Under the pieces are notes generated by a model. That model did not search any database and was not told the DNA's origin. It saw only the letters and a program-made list of their open reading frames with translations. The translations under genes and the position numbers were made by a program. From NCBI RefSeq assembly GCF_016741935.1, contig NZ_JAERRG010000053.1:1-43713 (forward strand): a stretch of DNA of 43,713 bases. Direction: 5' to 3'. How positions within the stretch are numbered: position 1 is the first letter of the stretch; each line of letters begins with the position of its first letter. Origin of the DNA: Streptomyces endocoffeicus (GTDB lineage Bacteria; Actinomycetota; Actinomycetes; Streptomycetales; Streptomycetaceae). Below, piece by piece: positions 16,968 to 25,900 of the stretch.

Positions 16968-17205
16968 GGGACGCGGGACGCACTCGCTTGACCACGTCCT
17001 GAGTGCGTCCGGGGCGCACTGGGACGCACTGCTCGGCCGAGGTTTTACGCAGGCCAGAGGTGGTGTGAGTACTTCCCGTGATGACCCATCAGGTCGGGAC
17101 GCACTGACACCAAGATCGGGGACGCACTCCGCTCGCCTGCGACCTGCGTAAACGGTGAATGGGGGTGTCGCTGGCATCGCCGTATGGGACGCACCGGGAC
17201 GCGCT
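16968..17205. other. Iteron-like cluster, candidate replication origin of the element
   Basis: GGGACGCACT occurs exactly at 16975, 17021, 17096 and 17119. One-base variants are GGGGCGCACT at 17011, GGGACGCACC at 17186 and GGGACGCGCT at 17196, and an inverted AGTGCGTCC is at 17002. The inverted copy and its neighbour form a near palindrome (17002-17020). The cluster fills the 440-bp gap (16773-17212) next to the replication helicase gene. A separate 14-bp palindrome TGACTGAGCAGTCA is at 16924-16937. Spacing is irregular, unlike a CRISPR array. Confidence 0.7.
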
Positions 17206-17212
17206 CGCCTGC

Positions 17213-18796
17213 TCACGCCTTGGCCTGTCGCTTGTCCGGGAGGCTGTGCATCATCGCGCGTTTCGGACCGGGCTCGGCCACCACCTCGCCGCTGTCCACC
17301 AACCGGCCGAGCGCAGCCCGGGTCACGGGCGTCCGGCCGGGGACGCGGCTGGTGATGCCGTTGGTGGTCAGCGGACTGCCGGCTTTTTCGAGCACGGCGA
17401 GGATCTTGCCCTTGCGCCTCACGAACTCCACTTCGGACTTGGCGTCCTTCTCCCTCTCGGCCGCGATCTCGGCGGTGTCGTCGGTCCGCTCGATGGGCGG
17501 GTAGATGTGGGCATCGGCGAACGTCTCCCCCTCCGACTTCACCACCACGTCGGCGAACCAGTGCAGAGGATTCTTGCCGCTAGGGAGCGCGTGCTTACGG
17601 ACCTGCGCGGGGCGATCCTTGGCGACCCGGAGCCGTGAACGCCCCTCAGCGTTGATGCCGAAGGGATGGACGGCCTCAAGCATGTACTGGACACCGTCCA
17701 CTCCGTTGAGCTTGTGGACACCGCCGAGGGCATATCGGCCTCGGCTCTCGCTGTTCTTGACCACGTGGTCGAGGGAGACGACAGCGGCGCCGGTGTCCGC
17801 AAGCGGGCGCAGCAGCATGCGGCGGAACTTGGCGATCTCGGTGTTGTCCTTGAGTTCCAAGCCGAGCATGGACATCGCTTCGGTGACACCATCGACCACC
17901 ACGAGGGTGGGCTGCACCTCAGCGACTCGGCAGACGAAAGCTCGAAGATCGCCCGGAGCAGGCGTGATGTGAGGTCGAACGTAGTGAAACCGCTCCTGGA
18001 GGTCCCGGGGCAACGCGCCGATCAGGAGCAGGCGGCCGACCACTCCGGCCTCGCTGTCCTCGAAGTCGATGTAGACGACATGGTTCCCTCGATTGATCTC
18101 GATGAGGGCGGTTATGAGAGCGACCCACGATTTCCCAGCCTCTGACTCGCCTTGAACGCCGTTGACGTGCCCGGGGTAGAAAAGGCCGTGCCCGTCGTCG
18201 CGGGCGCCTACAACGGGCGTGACGGGCTTGTGGGAGCCGTTGAGAACGGCGGACAGGTCGCTGAACTCCCAACCGGTGTCGCTGCGCTGGCGAAGGCTGC
18301 TGGCTTCCGCGGCGGTGGTGATCTGCTCGCGGAGCGCGTCGAGGATCGCATCGAGATCGCCATCCCCCGACCGTGCCAGGTGCGCCGCGCTCTCGACGGC
18401 CTCCAGCACCTTCCGCCGCGTCGCCGCCTTGCGGACGATCTCGGCGTAGTACTCGGCGTTGGCGGCGGTGGGAGTCTGGTCCACGAGGTTGTGGAGGTAC
18501 GACGCTCCCCCGACTCGTGCGATCTCGCCCCGCTCGGTCAACTCCGCGGCGACCGTGATCGGGTCAATCGGCGTTCCCTGCACCGTCATGGTCGTGATCA
18601 CACGGAAGATCGTCTCGTGAGCAGGTCGATAGAAGTCCGGGCCCTCGATGATCTCGATGACGGCCTTGATCGCCTGTTCCGAAAGGAGCATGCCGCCGAG
18701 GACGGCTTGTTCGGCCTCAACGTCGTGAGGAGGAACGCGGCTCAGCCCGTCACCGACGTCGGTCACCTCCGGCGCTCCAGTGCGCAGCTCCCGCAT
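17213..18796 (-). CDS. Replicative helicase-like protein: DnaB N-terminal domain fused to an AAA_25/RepA-type ATPase
   Basis: 527 residues. Residues 20-135 match the DnaB N-terminal primase-interaction domain (VPPHDVEAEQAVLGGMLL). Residues 185-430 form a RecA-fold ATPase: Walker A GESEAGKSW at 216-224, Walker B LVVVDGV with Asp302, and SLDHVV near 341. The C-terminal 100 residues look like a winged helix (GKILAVLEKAGSPLTTNGI). The DnaB helicase C-terminal domain is replaced by this RepA-like ATPase. It probably unwinds or loads at the element origin. The ATG at 18796 has no clear ribosome site; a GTG at 18766 is an alternative. Confidence 0.85.
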   Translation of the reverse strand: MRELRTGAPEVTDVGDGLSRVPPHDVEAEQAVLGGMLLSEQAIKAVIEIIEGPDFYRPAHETIFRVITTMTVQGTPIDPITVAAELTERGEIARVGGASYLHNLVDQTPTAANAEYYAEIVRKAATRRKVLEAVESAAHLARSGDGDLDAILDALREQITTAAEASSLRQRSDTGWEFSDLSAVLNGSHKPVTPVVGARDDGHGLFYPGHVNGVQGESEAGKSWVALITALIEINRGNHVVYIDFEDSEAGVVGRLLLIGALPRDLQERFHYVRPHITPAPGDLRAFVCRVAEVQPTLVVVDGVTEAMSMLGLELKDNTEIAKFRRMLLRPLADTGAAVVSLDHVVKNSESRGRYALGGVHKLNGVDGVQYMLEAVHPFGINAEGRSRLRVAKDRPAQVRKHALPSGKNPLHWFADVVVKSEGETFADAHIYPPIERTDDTAEIAAEREKDAKSEVEFVRRKGKILAVLEKAGSPLTTNGITSRVPGRTPVTRAALGRLVDSGEVVAEPGPKRAMMHSLPDKRQAKA

Positions 18797-18847
18797 GCGC
18801 GGAGGAGCGCCCGAGCCATCTTCGCCGGCCTCGCAGATGCCGCCATG

Positions 18848-19204
18848 TCATGCACTCCGGGGAGCACGAGACACCGCCGTTGCTCCTGGCCTACAACCGC
18901 ATTGAGACTGCGGTACTGAACTCATGACCTGCTCAGATGCATGGTGATGGCACGGTGATGGTGCATCCTGGCCCGCTCCGGGAGCCGACGCGGAAAGTGC
19001 CTCGGGCGCGTACAGGGCCCTGATCAAGTCGAGCGTGGGGATCTTGATGCACCGGCCGATGCGAAGGACTCGGGTCACGGTCCAGCCCTGGCCACGGATC
19101 GCCGTATAGATGGTCTCCGGGTCCACTCCGAGAATCGCGGCCGTCGTCGGCACATCGGTCGTCGGCCCCAACGCCTCGATCGCCGTACGGGTCCATGCGC
19201 TCAT
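18848..19204 (-). CDS. Small helix-turn-helix DNA-binding protein
   Basis: 118 residues. Residues 10-65 (VPTTAAILGVDPETIYTAIRGQGWTV, read as two helices, then VLRIGRCIKIPTLDLIRAL) match the excisionase/AlpA-type winged helix. The C-terminal 50 residues are low-complexity and may be non-functional. Its ATG overlaps the stop of the upstream HTH gene (ATGA, 19201-19204), indicating coupling. It may act as a replication or excision cofactor. Confidence 0.72.
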   Translation of the reverse strand: MSAWTRTAIEALGPTTDVPTTAAILGVDPETIYTAIRGQGWTVTRVLRIGRCIKIPTLDLIRALYAPEALSASAPGAGQDAPSPCHHHASEQVMSSVPQSQCGCRPGATAVSRAPRSA

Positions 19205-19434
19205 GACACCGGCCCCCGCTGCTCGCCGATGCCGAGAAACTCCAGCACCTCGGCTCGGTCGTACCGCACGAGGCGGGGGCCCACACGACGCGGGCGCGGA
19301 CCAATGCCGAGGCGAGCCCAGCGCTTCACGGTGTCGAGGTGGACGCGGGCCAGTGCCGCGTACTCCTGCCGCGTGATCCCGCTGTCAGCCACTTGTTCGC
19401 TGAGATGTCTCTTACCAGCAGATTCGTTGGCCAT
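19201..19434 (-). CDS. AlpA/excisionase-like DNA-binding protein
   Basis: 77 residues from the ATG at 19434. An HTH_17/MerR-like fold is seen in ITRQEYAALARVHLDTVKRW followed by GPRLVRYDRAEVLEFLG, the pattern of actinophage and integrative-element Xis proteins. It probably directs excision by the integrase. A TTGACA at 19470-19465 on the minus strand could drive a near-leaderless transcript. It is divergent from the XRE regulator. Confidence 0.78.
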   Translation of the reverse strand: MANESAGKRHLSEQVADSGITRQEYAALARVHLDTVKRWARLGIGPRPRRVGPRLVRYDRAEVLEFLGIGEQRGPVS

Positions 19435-19464
19435 GCGAACAAGAGTGCATAGCGGTGTTGTAGG

Positions 19465-19511
19465 TGTCAATCATTCCGAGTATTGTCATCTGAGCAAACG
19501 GTCATGATGAC
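19465..19511. promoter_or_regulatory. Divergent control region between xis-like and XRE genes
   Basis: This gap is AT-richer than its surroundings. It contains a -35-like TTGACA on the minus strand (19470-19465), TTGTCA on the plus strand (19483-19488), and an 11-bp perfect palindrome GTCATGATGAC (19501-19511). A related GTCATC half lies at 19485-19490. The palindrome is a candidate operator for the XRE protein encoded 15 nt downstream. Confidence 0.6.
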
Positions 19512-19525
19512 GAAAGTAGGTGCAT

Positions 19526-20344
19526 ATGGGGGAAGCAGAGTGGAGAGCACGGCTCGTTTCAGCCGTCGCTCAGCAGGTTCGGAGATACCGGCAAGAGCGA
19601 GGACTCAGCGTCCAGCGGCTCGCGGACATCTGCACCGAGGAGTACGGGCTCCCGATCAAGCGTTCCGTCCTCGCGAACTTCGAGGGTGGCCGACGTCCCG
19701 CGCTGAGCGTGGTCGAGCTGCTGGCCCTGGCTCGCATCCTCAAGGTGCCCCCGATCTTGCTCCTGTTTCCGCTCGGGCGGGAGGAAACCACCGAGGTCCT
19801 TCCGGACGAGAATGTCGGCACCTGGACAGCGTTCAAGTGGTTCGTCGGGGAGAGCCGGTTTCCCTCCGAGCGCATCCCACGCGGTGAGGTTGACGCTGCT
19901 ACGGGTCTCCCCGAGTGGTACGACGACCCCGAGGAGGGATGGGAAGAATCCGCCGCGCCGGTCACCCTCTACCGCCGGCATGAGGACTTGGTCAGCGAGT
20001 GGTTCGCCACACGCAGGAAGCTGCAACTCCTCCTCAGCTCAAAGGGGGATTTCAAGGAGTTCCGCTCTGAGCCGGACCCCGAGGCGTTCGACAACCAACT
20101 GATCGAACTGACGACCTCGACGCTGCACCGAATCGAGGTGTCAGTTCAGAGCGTGCGCCGCTACATGACCGATCGCGGCATCACACCGCCGCCGTCGCCG
20201 TTCGAGGGCATCAGCCTGCGCCCCGGGCTCGGCCAGGAGGACCGCAGTGCGCTTGAAGCCTCGATTCCCATGGAGACCTTGCCTACGGACAACGACGGCC
20301 CCAGCGGGCAGCAGGAAAAGGACGAGGCTCGGGGGGACCGATGA
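19526..20344 (+). CDS. XRE-family regulator of the element
   Basis: 272 residues. The helix-turn-helix is at about 15-70 (QERGLSVQRLADICTEEYG ... KRSVLANFEGGRRPALSVVE). The rest is a long C-terminal region with an acidic segment and a helical part (LVSEWFATRRKLQLLLSS). It probably sets the switch between integrated and excised states. The ATG at 19526 with TAGG 5 nt upstream is preferred over a GTG at 19520. The stop overlaps the integrase ATG (20341-20344), so the two are coupled. Confidence 0.85.
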   Translation: MGEAEWRARLVSAVAQQVRRYRQERGLSVQRLADICTEEYGLPIKRSVLANFEGGRRPALSVVELLALARILKVPPILLLFPLGREETTEVLPDENVGTWTAFKWFVGESRFPSERIPRGEVDAATGLPEWYDDPEEGWEESAAPVTLYRRHEDLVSEWFATRRKLQLLLSSKGDFKEFRSEPDPEAFDNQLIELTTSTLHRIEVSVQSVRRYMTDRGITPPPSPFEGISLRPGLGQEDRSALEASIPMETLPTDNDGPSGQQEKDEARGDR

Positions 20345-21858
20345 AGCCGTACAGGGCGTGCTCGTGCCGTGATCCGCGGAGCAAGCGTCTACTCGGGAAG
20401 AAGTGCCCAGACCTCGGCAAGAAGGGCCACGGCGGGTGGTACGCCCGGTACGAGGCACCGCGGAACGCTGACGGTAAGCGCCGTCAGCCGCGTATCGGCC
20501 CGTACTCCACCGAACGCGAGTGCAAGGTCGAGTTGGCCCGCGTGCTCGGCCAGGCCGGGACCGCGACCAAGGCGCTGGACGAACGGAAGACCACCCTCGG
20601 CGAGTACCTGGAGCGTCGCCACGCCTGGCGTGAGTCCGAGGTGAAGACCGGCGCTCTGAAGAAGACCACCGTGGACAGCGACCGGGAAGCCATTGGCCTC
20701 TACCTGAAACCCGGGCTGGGGCACTTCAAGGTGGCCGATCTGAGTGATCAACCGATCCGCGATCTGTATGCCGCCATGCGGTTACTCAACCGGCCGGAGG
20801 AGAAGGAGCAGCCCTCGGAGCTGCTGCGCCGGCTTCAAGAGGCCCGGGCAACCCGGGACGGGAAGCGCATCCATTCCCGGCCGATCTCGGAGTCTCGCAT
20901 CCGGCGAGTGCACGCGGTACTGACAGGCGCGTTGAACGACGCTGTGAAGGTCTCCAAGATCCGCACGGACAATCCCGCCGAGGGGGCTCTCCGCACCAAG
21001 AAGGGCGGCACCAAGCGCAAGGCCCGCATCAAACCCCTGCTGTGGACGCCCGAGCGGGTCGAGCGGTGGGAGCAGACCGGCCATGTCCCGGCCAAGGTCA
21101 TGGTGTGGACCTCGGCGCAGTGCGGCGCGTTCCTCGACTTCGCCGAGGCGTCCGAGGAGCGGCTCTATCCGCTGTTCCACCTGGACGCCTACTGGGGGCC
21201 GCGCCGAGGGGAACTGGTCGGGTTGGAGACCTCAGACCTCAGCATCGAGTCACGGCGCCTCCACGTTCGCCAGTCGCAGGCGGAGGACGAGCTTGACGAC
21301 ACCAAGACGGAGAGCGGTGATCGCCAGATCACCCTTGATCACGAGACGGCGAAAGTTCTCAAGGCGTGGCGTAAGCGGCAGTTGGAGGAGCGGCTGCACT
21401 GGGGTGAGGCATACCAAGACTCGGGCCGCGTCTTTACGTACGAGGACGGGGCCGCGCTGAAGCCGCCGTACGTCTCGCAGCGCTTCAAGCTGCTGGTCGA
21501 GAGGTACGGGAAGCTGCGGCAGCGACACTCCGAGGGCTGGACCGTCGAGCGGATCGCACGGCAGCACCAGACAACGCTGGAGGCGGTGCACGTCGCGTTG
21601 ACCATGCCGCTCCCACCGATCCGCTTCCATGATCTTCGTCACGGTGCGGCGACGATGCTGATCGCGGCGGGGGTGGACGACAAGCTCGTGAGCGAGGCCC
21701 TCGGCCACGCCTCGGTGAGCTTCACGAAGGATGTGTACGCGGTTGTAGCCGAGGAGCTGGCTGAGGACGCTGCCCGCAAGATCTCGGCGTTCATCCCCCG
21801 CCAGAAGCGCTCCGCAGCGGGTGGTGCCATCACTGCGCCATCCGGCCGTGAATCCTGA
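20341..21858 (+). CDS. int: Tyrosine recombinase (integrase)
   Basis: 505 residues. An N-terminal arm-binding beta domain (GWYARYEAPRNADGKRRQPR), a core-binding SAM-like domain (about 90-200) and a catalytic domain with all key residues: Arg288 in GPRRGEL, His430 and Arg433 in HDLRH, His456 in LGHASV, and Tyr466 in KDVYAVV. It inserts the element at the tRNA-Ser 3' end, whose intact copy lies 56 bp downstream. A rare TTA codon at 20782-20784 would make translation depend on the bldA tRNA, tying mobility to development. Confidence 0.95.
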   Translation: MKPYRACSCRDPRSKRLLGKKCPDLGKKGHGGWYARYEAPRNADGKRRQPRIGPYSTERECKVELARVLGQAGTATKALDERKTTLGEYLERRHAWRESEVKTGALKKTTVDSDREAIGLYLKPGLGHFKVADLSDQPIRDLYAAMRLLNRPEEKEQPSELLRRLQEARATRDGKRIHSRPISESRIRRVHAVLTGALNDAVKVSKIRTDNPAEGALRTKKGGTKRKARIKPLLWTPERVERWEQTGHVPAKVMVWTSAQCGAFLDFAEASEERLYPLFHLDAYWGPRRGELVGLETSDLSIESRRLHVRQSQAEDELDDTKTESGDRQITLDHETAKVLKAWRKRQLEERLHWGEAYQDSGRVFTYEDGAALKPPYVSQRFKLLVERYGKLRQRHSEGWTVERIARQHQTTLEAVHVALTMPLPPIRFHDLRHGAATMLIAAGVDDKLVSEALGHASVSFTKDVYAVVAEELAEDAARKISAFIPRQKRSAAGGAITAPSGRES

Positions 21859-21872
21859 CCGCGGAAACAACT

Positions 21873-21905
21873 CAGGGAGCCCGTGCCGTAGGCACAGACT
21901 CCCTG
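21873..21905 (-). terminator. Element-borne terminator of the reconstituted tRNA-Ser
   Basis: Imperfect 15-bp stem (CAGGGAGCCCGTGCC, loop GTA) next to the right repeat. It replaces the displaced terminator at 14110-14140 and may also end the integrase transcript. Confidence 0.75.
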
Positions 21906-21909
21906 GTCA

Positions 21910-21973
21910 GAGAGCGGAGGCTGAGGGATTTGAACCCTCGATGGGCTTTAGGGCCCAAACCGCATTAGCAGTG
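21910..21973 (-). repeat. Right attachment site (attR) within tRNA-Ser(GCT)
   Basis: 64 bp identical to 14145-14208. It supplies the 3' part of the intact tRNA gene. Confidence 0.93.
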
Positions 21974-22005
21974 CGGCGCCATAGACCAGACTAGGCGAAG
22001 CCTCC
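21915..22005 (-). tRNA. tRNA-Ser (anticodon GCT)
   Basis: 91-nt class II tRNA on the minus strand with acceptor GGAGGCT/AGCCTCC, anticodon stem CCGCA/TGCGG around loop CTGCTAA (anticodon GCT), long variable arm TGGGCCC...GGGCCC-like, and T-arm GAGGG-TTCAAAT-CCCTC. CCA is not encoded. The tRNA is the integration target of the element on its left. Confidence 0.95.
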
Positions 22006-22150
22006 AACACACCGGTCGCTCGCGTGAGCGCGAGGTGGCGTGTGCAGATGATGTCACAGCCCAGTGGGATGTCACCAATCGCGGACTACGGTACTCGGCG
22101 GGCGGGGCCCATCGCAAAGCCCTAATGGGGGGTGGGGGGAGCGCGGCCCG

Positions 22151-22214
22151 TACGGCGGAGCGCATTCCTTACGGCCGAGGGGAGCCCCTTACGGCGAGCG
22201 CGGCCCCTTACGGC
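22151..22214. repeat. Tandem TTACGGC repeat upstream of the SSI gene
   Basis: TACGGC recurs at 22151, 22170, 22190 and 22209, within 19-20-bp units of the form CCCCTTACGGCGGAGCG. It lies about 80-140 bp upstream of the start at 22294. Units of a similar sort, with longer period, recur at 27687-27806. Confidence 0.7.
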
Positions 22215-22293
22215 GGAGCAACGCGCGCGGCGGCGGCGCGTTAGACGGGGCGGGGGCAGCGCGCCCCCGACCGATCACACCAGGAGTGCCTCC

Positions 22294-22743
22294 ATGCCCC
22301 TGCTGCACCGCCTCGCCGTCACCGCCGCGCTGACGACCGCCGCCGCCGCGGGCGCGCTGGCCCCCGCCGCGGCCACGCCGCTGCCGCTGCCCCTGCCGTT
22401 CGACGGGGAGAGCGCCGACCGGCTTGTGATCACCGTGAGTGAGACCGGTGAGGCCGACGACGCCTCGACCTTTCTGCTGAGCTGCCACCCGACCGGCGGT
22501 ACGCACCCCCGGGCGCGGGCCGCGTGTGGGCAGCTGGACTCGCAGACCGTGTGGGGCCGGGATCCGTTCGCGCCGGTGTCGCCGGACGCGATGTGCACCG
22601 GGCAGTACGGCGGGCCGGCCACGGCTCGGGTGACGGGCCAATGGGCCGGGCGTCCCGTCAACGCCTGGTTCAACCGCACCAACGGGTGTGAAATCGCCCG
22701 ATGGAATCGGTTCTCCGTGGTTTTGCGCACGCCTGGGAGCTGA
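22294..22743 (+). CDS. Subtilisin inhibitor-like (SSI) protease inhibitor
   Basis: 149 residues. A signal peptide (1-28) is followed by the SSI fold with its four conserved cysteines, Cys64, Cys78, Cys101 and Cys132 (expected pairs 64-78 and 101-132), and family motifs LSCHPTGGTHPRARAACGQL, YGGPATARVTG and WFNRTNGCEIARWNRF. Secreted SSI proteins trap serine proteases in a substrate-like manner. The reactive loop reads M-C-T-G-Q-Y, giving Gly103 at P1, where family members usually have Lys, Arg or Met. Start 22294 follows AGGAG 8 nt upstream. Confidence 0.93.
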   Translation: MPLLHRLAVTAALTTAAAAGALAPAAATPLPLPLPFDGESADRLVITVSETGEADDASTFLLSCHPTGGTHPRARAACGQLDSQTVWGRDPFAPVSPDAMCTGQYGGPATARVTGQWAGRPVNAWFNRTNGCEIARWNRFSVVLRTPGS

Positions 22744-22956
22744 CCTGGGGATTGGGCCGGGAGTGAGAGGAGAAGAGCTCGGTGAAGTTTGTCCGGGCGT
22801 GCGCCGAGACGCGCACGTCGCACTGCGACCTCCCTCTCATCCACGGTCGCGTCCGGCGCTGGTGCCCGTAGACTCCCCTAGAGACACTCCGCAGATGGGA
22901 CGGCAGAATGACCGCGGGTGTCAGCAAGGTGCGGTAGTCAGGGAGGAAGCGTCGTC

Positions 22957-25900
22957 GTGAGCAGCAGGCCATCCCGAGGCGCTGCTCGCCTCGCGGCGAT
23001 ACTCGACGCCCTCCCGGACGCGCTGTTGCTGGTCAACTGCAACGGCACGATCGTCAACGCCAACCACCACGCGCTGGAGTCCTTCGAGGCTCCGGGCACC
23101 GCCCTGGTCGGCCGTGGTCTGCTCGATCTGCTCCCCTCCTTCGATCCCAATCGCATTCCCGGGTCGATGCGGCGCCCCGACGAGACACAGGGGGACGGCA
23201 GCAAGCCGACCCGGATGATGGCCCGGCGCACCGACGGGGCGCAGTTCCCCGTCCAGGTGACCAGCGCGAATCTGGAGGACGGGCGGACTCCTTACGCCGA
23301 TCAGTACAGCTACACCGGCGATGAGCTGCTGATGCTCATCGTGCGCGACCTGACCGGGACGCTCGACACCGAGGCCGAACTCGCCCGTCAGCAGCGCCAG
23401 ACCGAGATGATCCTGCGCGCGGCGGCGGAGGGCGTGGTCGGCGTGGACACCGAGGGCAAGGTGGTCCTCGTCAACCCGTCCGCCGCGCAGATCCTCGGCT
23501 ACCGGGCCAGCGACATGGGCGGTCAGGAGCTTCACTCTCTTGTACACCACTCGCGCCCGGACGGTTCCCCCTTCCCGTACGAGGAATCGCCCCTCGCCGA
23601 CACGCTGCGCTCCGGCCGCAAGCACCGGGTGCGCGGCCAGGTGCTGTGGGCGAAGGACGGAAGCCAGGTCCCGGTCGATCTGACCACCGCGCCCGTCCGC
23701 GACGGTGACCAATTCGTGGGCGCCGTGCTGACCTTCACCGACCGGCGGGCCGAGAAGGCCATGGCGGCCAAGCACGCCGAGGAGGTCGAGAGCCTCACCT
23801 CCCGGCACACGGAGAAGGTGGAGGGCCTCACCACCCGGCACGCCGAGAAGGTGGAGAGCCTCACCACCCAGCACGCCGAGGAGCTGGAGGGGCTCACCAC
23901 CCGGCACACGAAGGCCCTGGAGGAGCTGCGGACGCGGCTCACCGAGGAGCGCGCGCGGTACGCGGCACAGCTGGAGTCCGTCACCGCCCGGAACAGCCAG
24001 CTGCTCGCCGTGCTGGACGAGTCCCTGCGCGGACCGCTGCTGCAACTGCGCCATGAGCTCGGCGTGCTCGCCGACGACCCGGCCGGGCAGCTGTGGCCCG
24101 AGGCCAACCAGATCCTGCACCACCTGGCCGCCGGCTACACCCGGATGACCACGCTCGTCGACAACGTCCTGAGCTATCAGCGGCTCGACTCGAGCGGCGA
24201 GGAGCTGGCCCGCCGTACGGTCTCGATGGACGAGGTCGTATCGGCCAGTGTCGAGGGCGCGGTCGAGCTGATCGGGCCGGGGCGCGCGCAGTTCGCCGTG
24301 CACGCCCCGCCGATCGACGCCGAGGTGGACGCGGAGCGGCTCGCCCAGGCACTCGCCCATCTGATCGCGGACGTGGCCGGGGTCGACTCCACCGGCAACG
24401 CCGCCTCGGGCGTCGCGGCGAGCGACTCGACGATCGTGGTCGCGGCGGCGCAGCGCGGCGATGTCGTACGGATCGAGGTCCGCGGACCGTACGCGGGCGG
24501 CGACCCGGTGCACGAGCCGATCGTGCGCGGGATCGTGCGCCTGCACGGGGGCGTGCTCCAGACCCATGAGATGCCGGGCATGGGCGGGCACGCGTATGTC
24601 CTGGAGGTGCCGATCTCGGCGGCGGCCGCCGCCGAGCAGGGGCGCATGGACGGGGACGCCGCCGGGCAGGGCGACGGTACGCAGGGGCAGGGCACCTCGG
24701 GCACGGGTGCCGGTACAGGTGCCGATACGGGTACGGGCGCGGGCACGGGTACGGGCGCGGGCACGGCGGGCGGCAACGCCTCCGGCCAGACCCCGACCGG
24801 ACGCCGCGCCCGGCACGGGGCGGCCTCCAGCGACACGCCGGGCGACACCAGCGGCGGCGGTACGCAGGGGAACGGCACCCAGGGCGACGGCATCCACGGC
24901 AACGGCACCCAGGGCGGCGGCACCCAGGGCGGTACGCCTCCGCCCAACCTCCGTAAGGCCGATCCGCGTACGGCCGACCCCCGTAAGGTCGACCCGCGCA
25001 CCGCCGCTCAGCAGGGCGCCCCGGGGACGGCCCCTGGCGCGCCCGCGCCCGCGCCCGCCGCGCTGCCCGCGGTCGTCGGCGAGAACGCTGCGGCCCAGCA
25101 GCAGAACGCGGCCGAGCCCGAGAACCCGCCGCGGCCCACCGGGCGGCGCAGAGCGCGCCCCCACCCCGACGAGGACCCGGCGGCGGCCGCGGCCGCGAAC
25201 CCCGGCCAGAACGCCGAGGGCGCCGCGACCGGCAGCCATCGCCACGCTCGTGGCGGCGCACCGGAAGCGGCCGGTCCGCAGTCGACGGGCCCCGCCGCCA
25301 TGGGCGTTGTGCCGCCTCAGGGCATTCCCGCCCAGCAGCAGCCCCAGGGCCGCCGGGCCCGGCGCGGCGCCCCGGCGCAGGAGCAGGGCGGCCCTCAGAC
25401 CGCCGGTGCCCCCGCCCCCGCGCGGGGTGCGGGCGGCCGGCCCGCCCTCGCCCTGCCCGCGGCCCCCTCCGACACGCCCCAGCCGCAGGCCCAAGGCCCG
25501 CAGCCGGCCGCGTCGGGCATGCCCGCGCTGCCCGCCGCGCGCACCCCCGAGGAACAGCAGCCCAACTGGGGCCAGGACACCAACGGCGGCCAACCGCAGG
25601 AGGTCCCGCCCACCGGACGGCGCCGCGCCCGCCGCGCACTGGGCGAGGCACCGGAGCAGCCAACACCCGACCAGGCCCAGGCCCCTGGCCGGCCGCAACC
25701 TCAGCAGTCCCCGCCGCAGCCCGCGGGGGATCCCGGCCTCGTCCGCTCCCCCTTCGCGCTGCCCCCGGCCGCCGCCGACCGGGCGCAGCCCGGCGCGCTG
25801 CCGCCCGAGCTCGGCCCGGCCGGGCTCGTCCCCGCGCAGCACGGCCCCCGCGAGGCGCGGGGCGGCGGGCCCCAGCCGCAGCAGGGCGGGGGCCTGGCCG

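Larger units (their letters stand above)
14145..21973. mobile_element. 7.8-kb integrative element in tRNA-Ser(GCT), with replication genes but no transfer genes
   Basis: Bounded by a perfect 64-bp direct repeat (14145-14208 and 21910-21973) that is the 3' part of tRNA-Ser(GCT). The right copy completes an intact tRNA; the left copy is the displaced end with its old terminator. The integrase lies next to the intact tRNA, as is usual. Contents from left: membrane protein, Cys-rich protein, TPR remnant, pterin-dehydratase-like protein, iteron cluster, DnaB-N/AAA helicase, two small HTH proteins, XRE regulator, integrase. No FtsK/TraB-like translocase, relaxase or phage structural gene is seen. 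It resembles the core of an actinomycete integrative element reduced to maintenance functions, or a satellite that borrows transfer. Confidence 0.9.

Noticed and set aside
16968..17205. CRISPR array in the element
   Set aside because: The repeated unit is only about 10 bp and unevenly spaced; it fits iterons better.
14145..21973. Prophage
   Set aside because: No capsid, terminase, portal, tail or lysis gene is visible in 7.8 kb.
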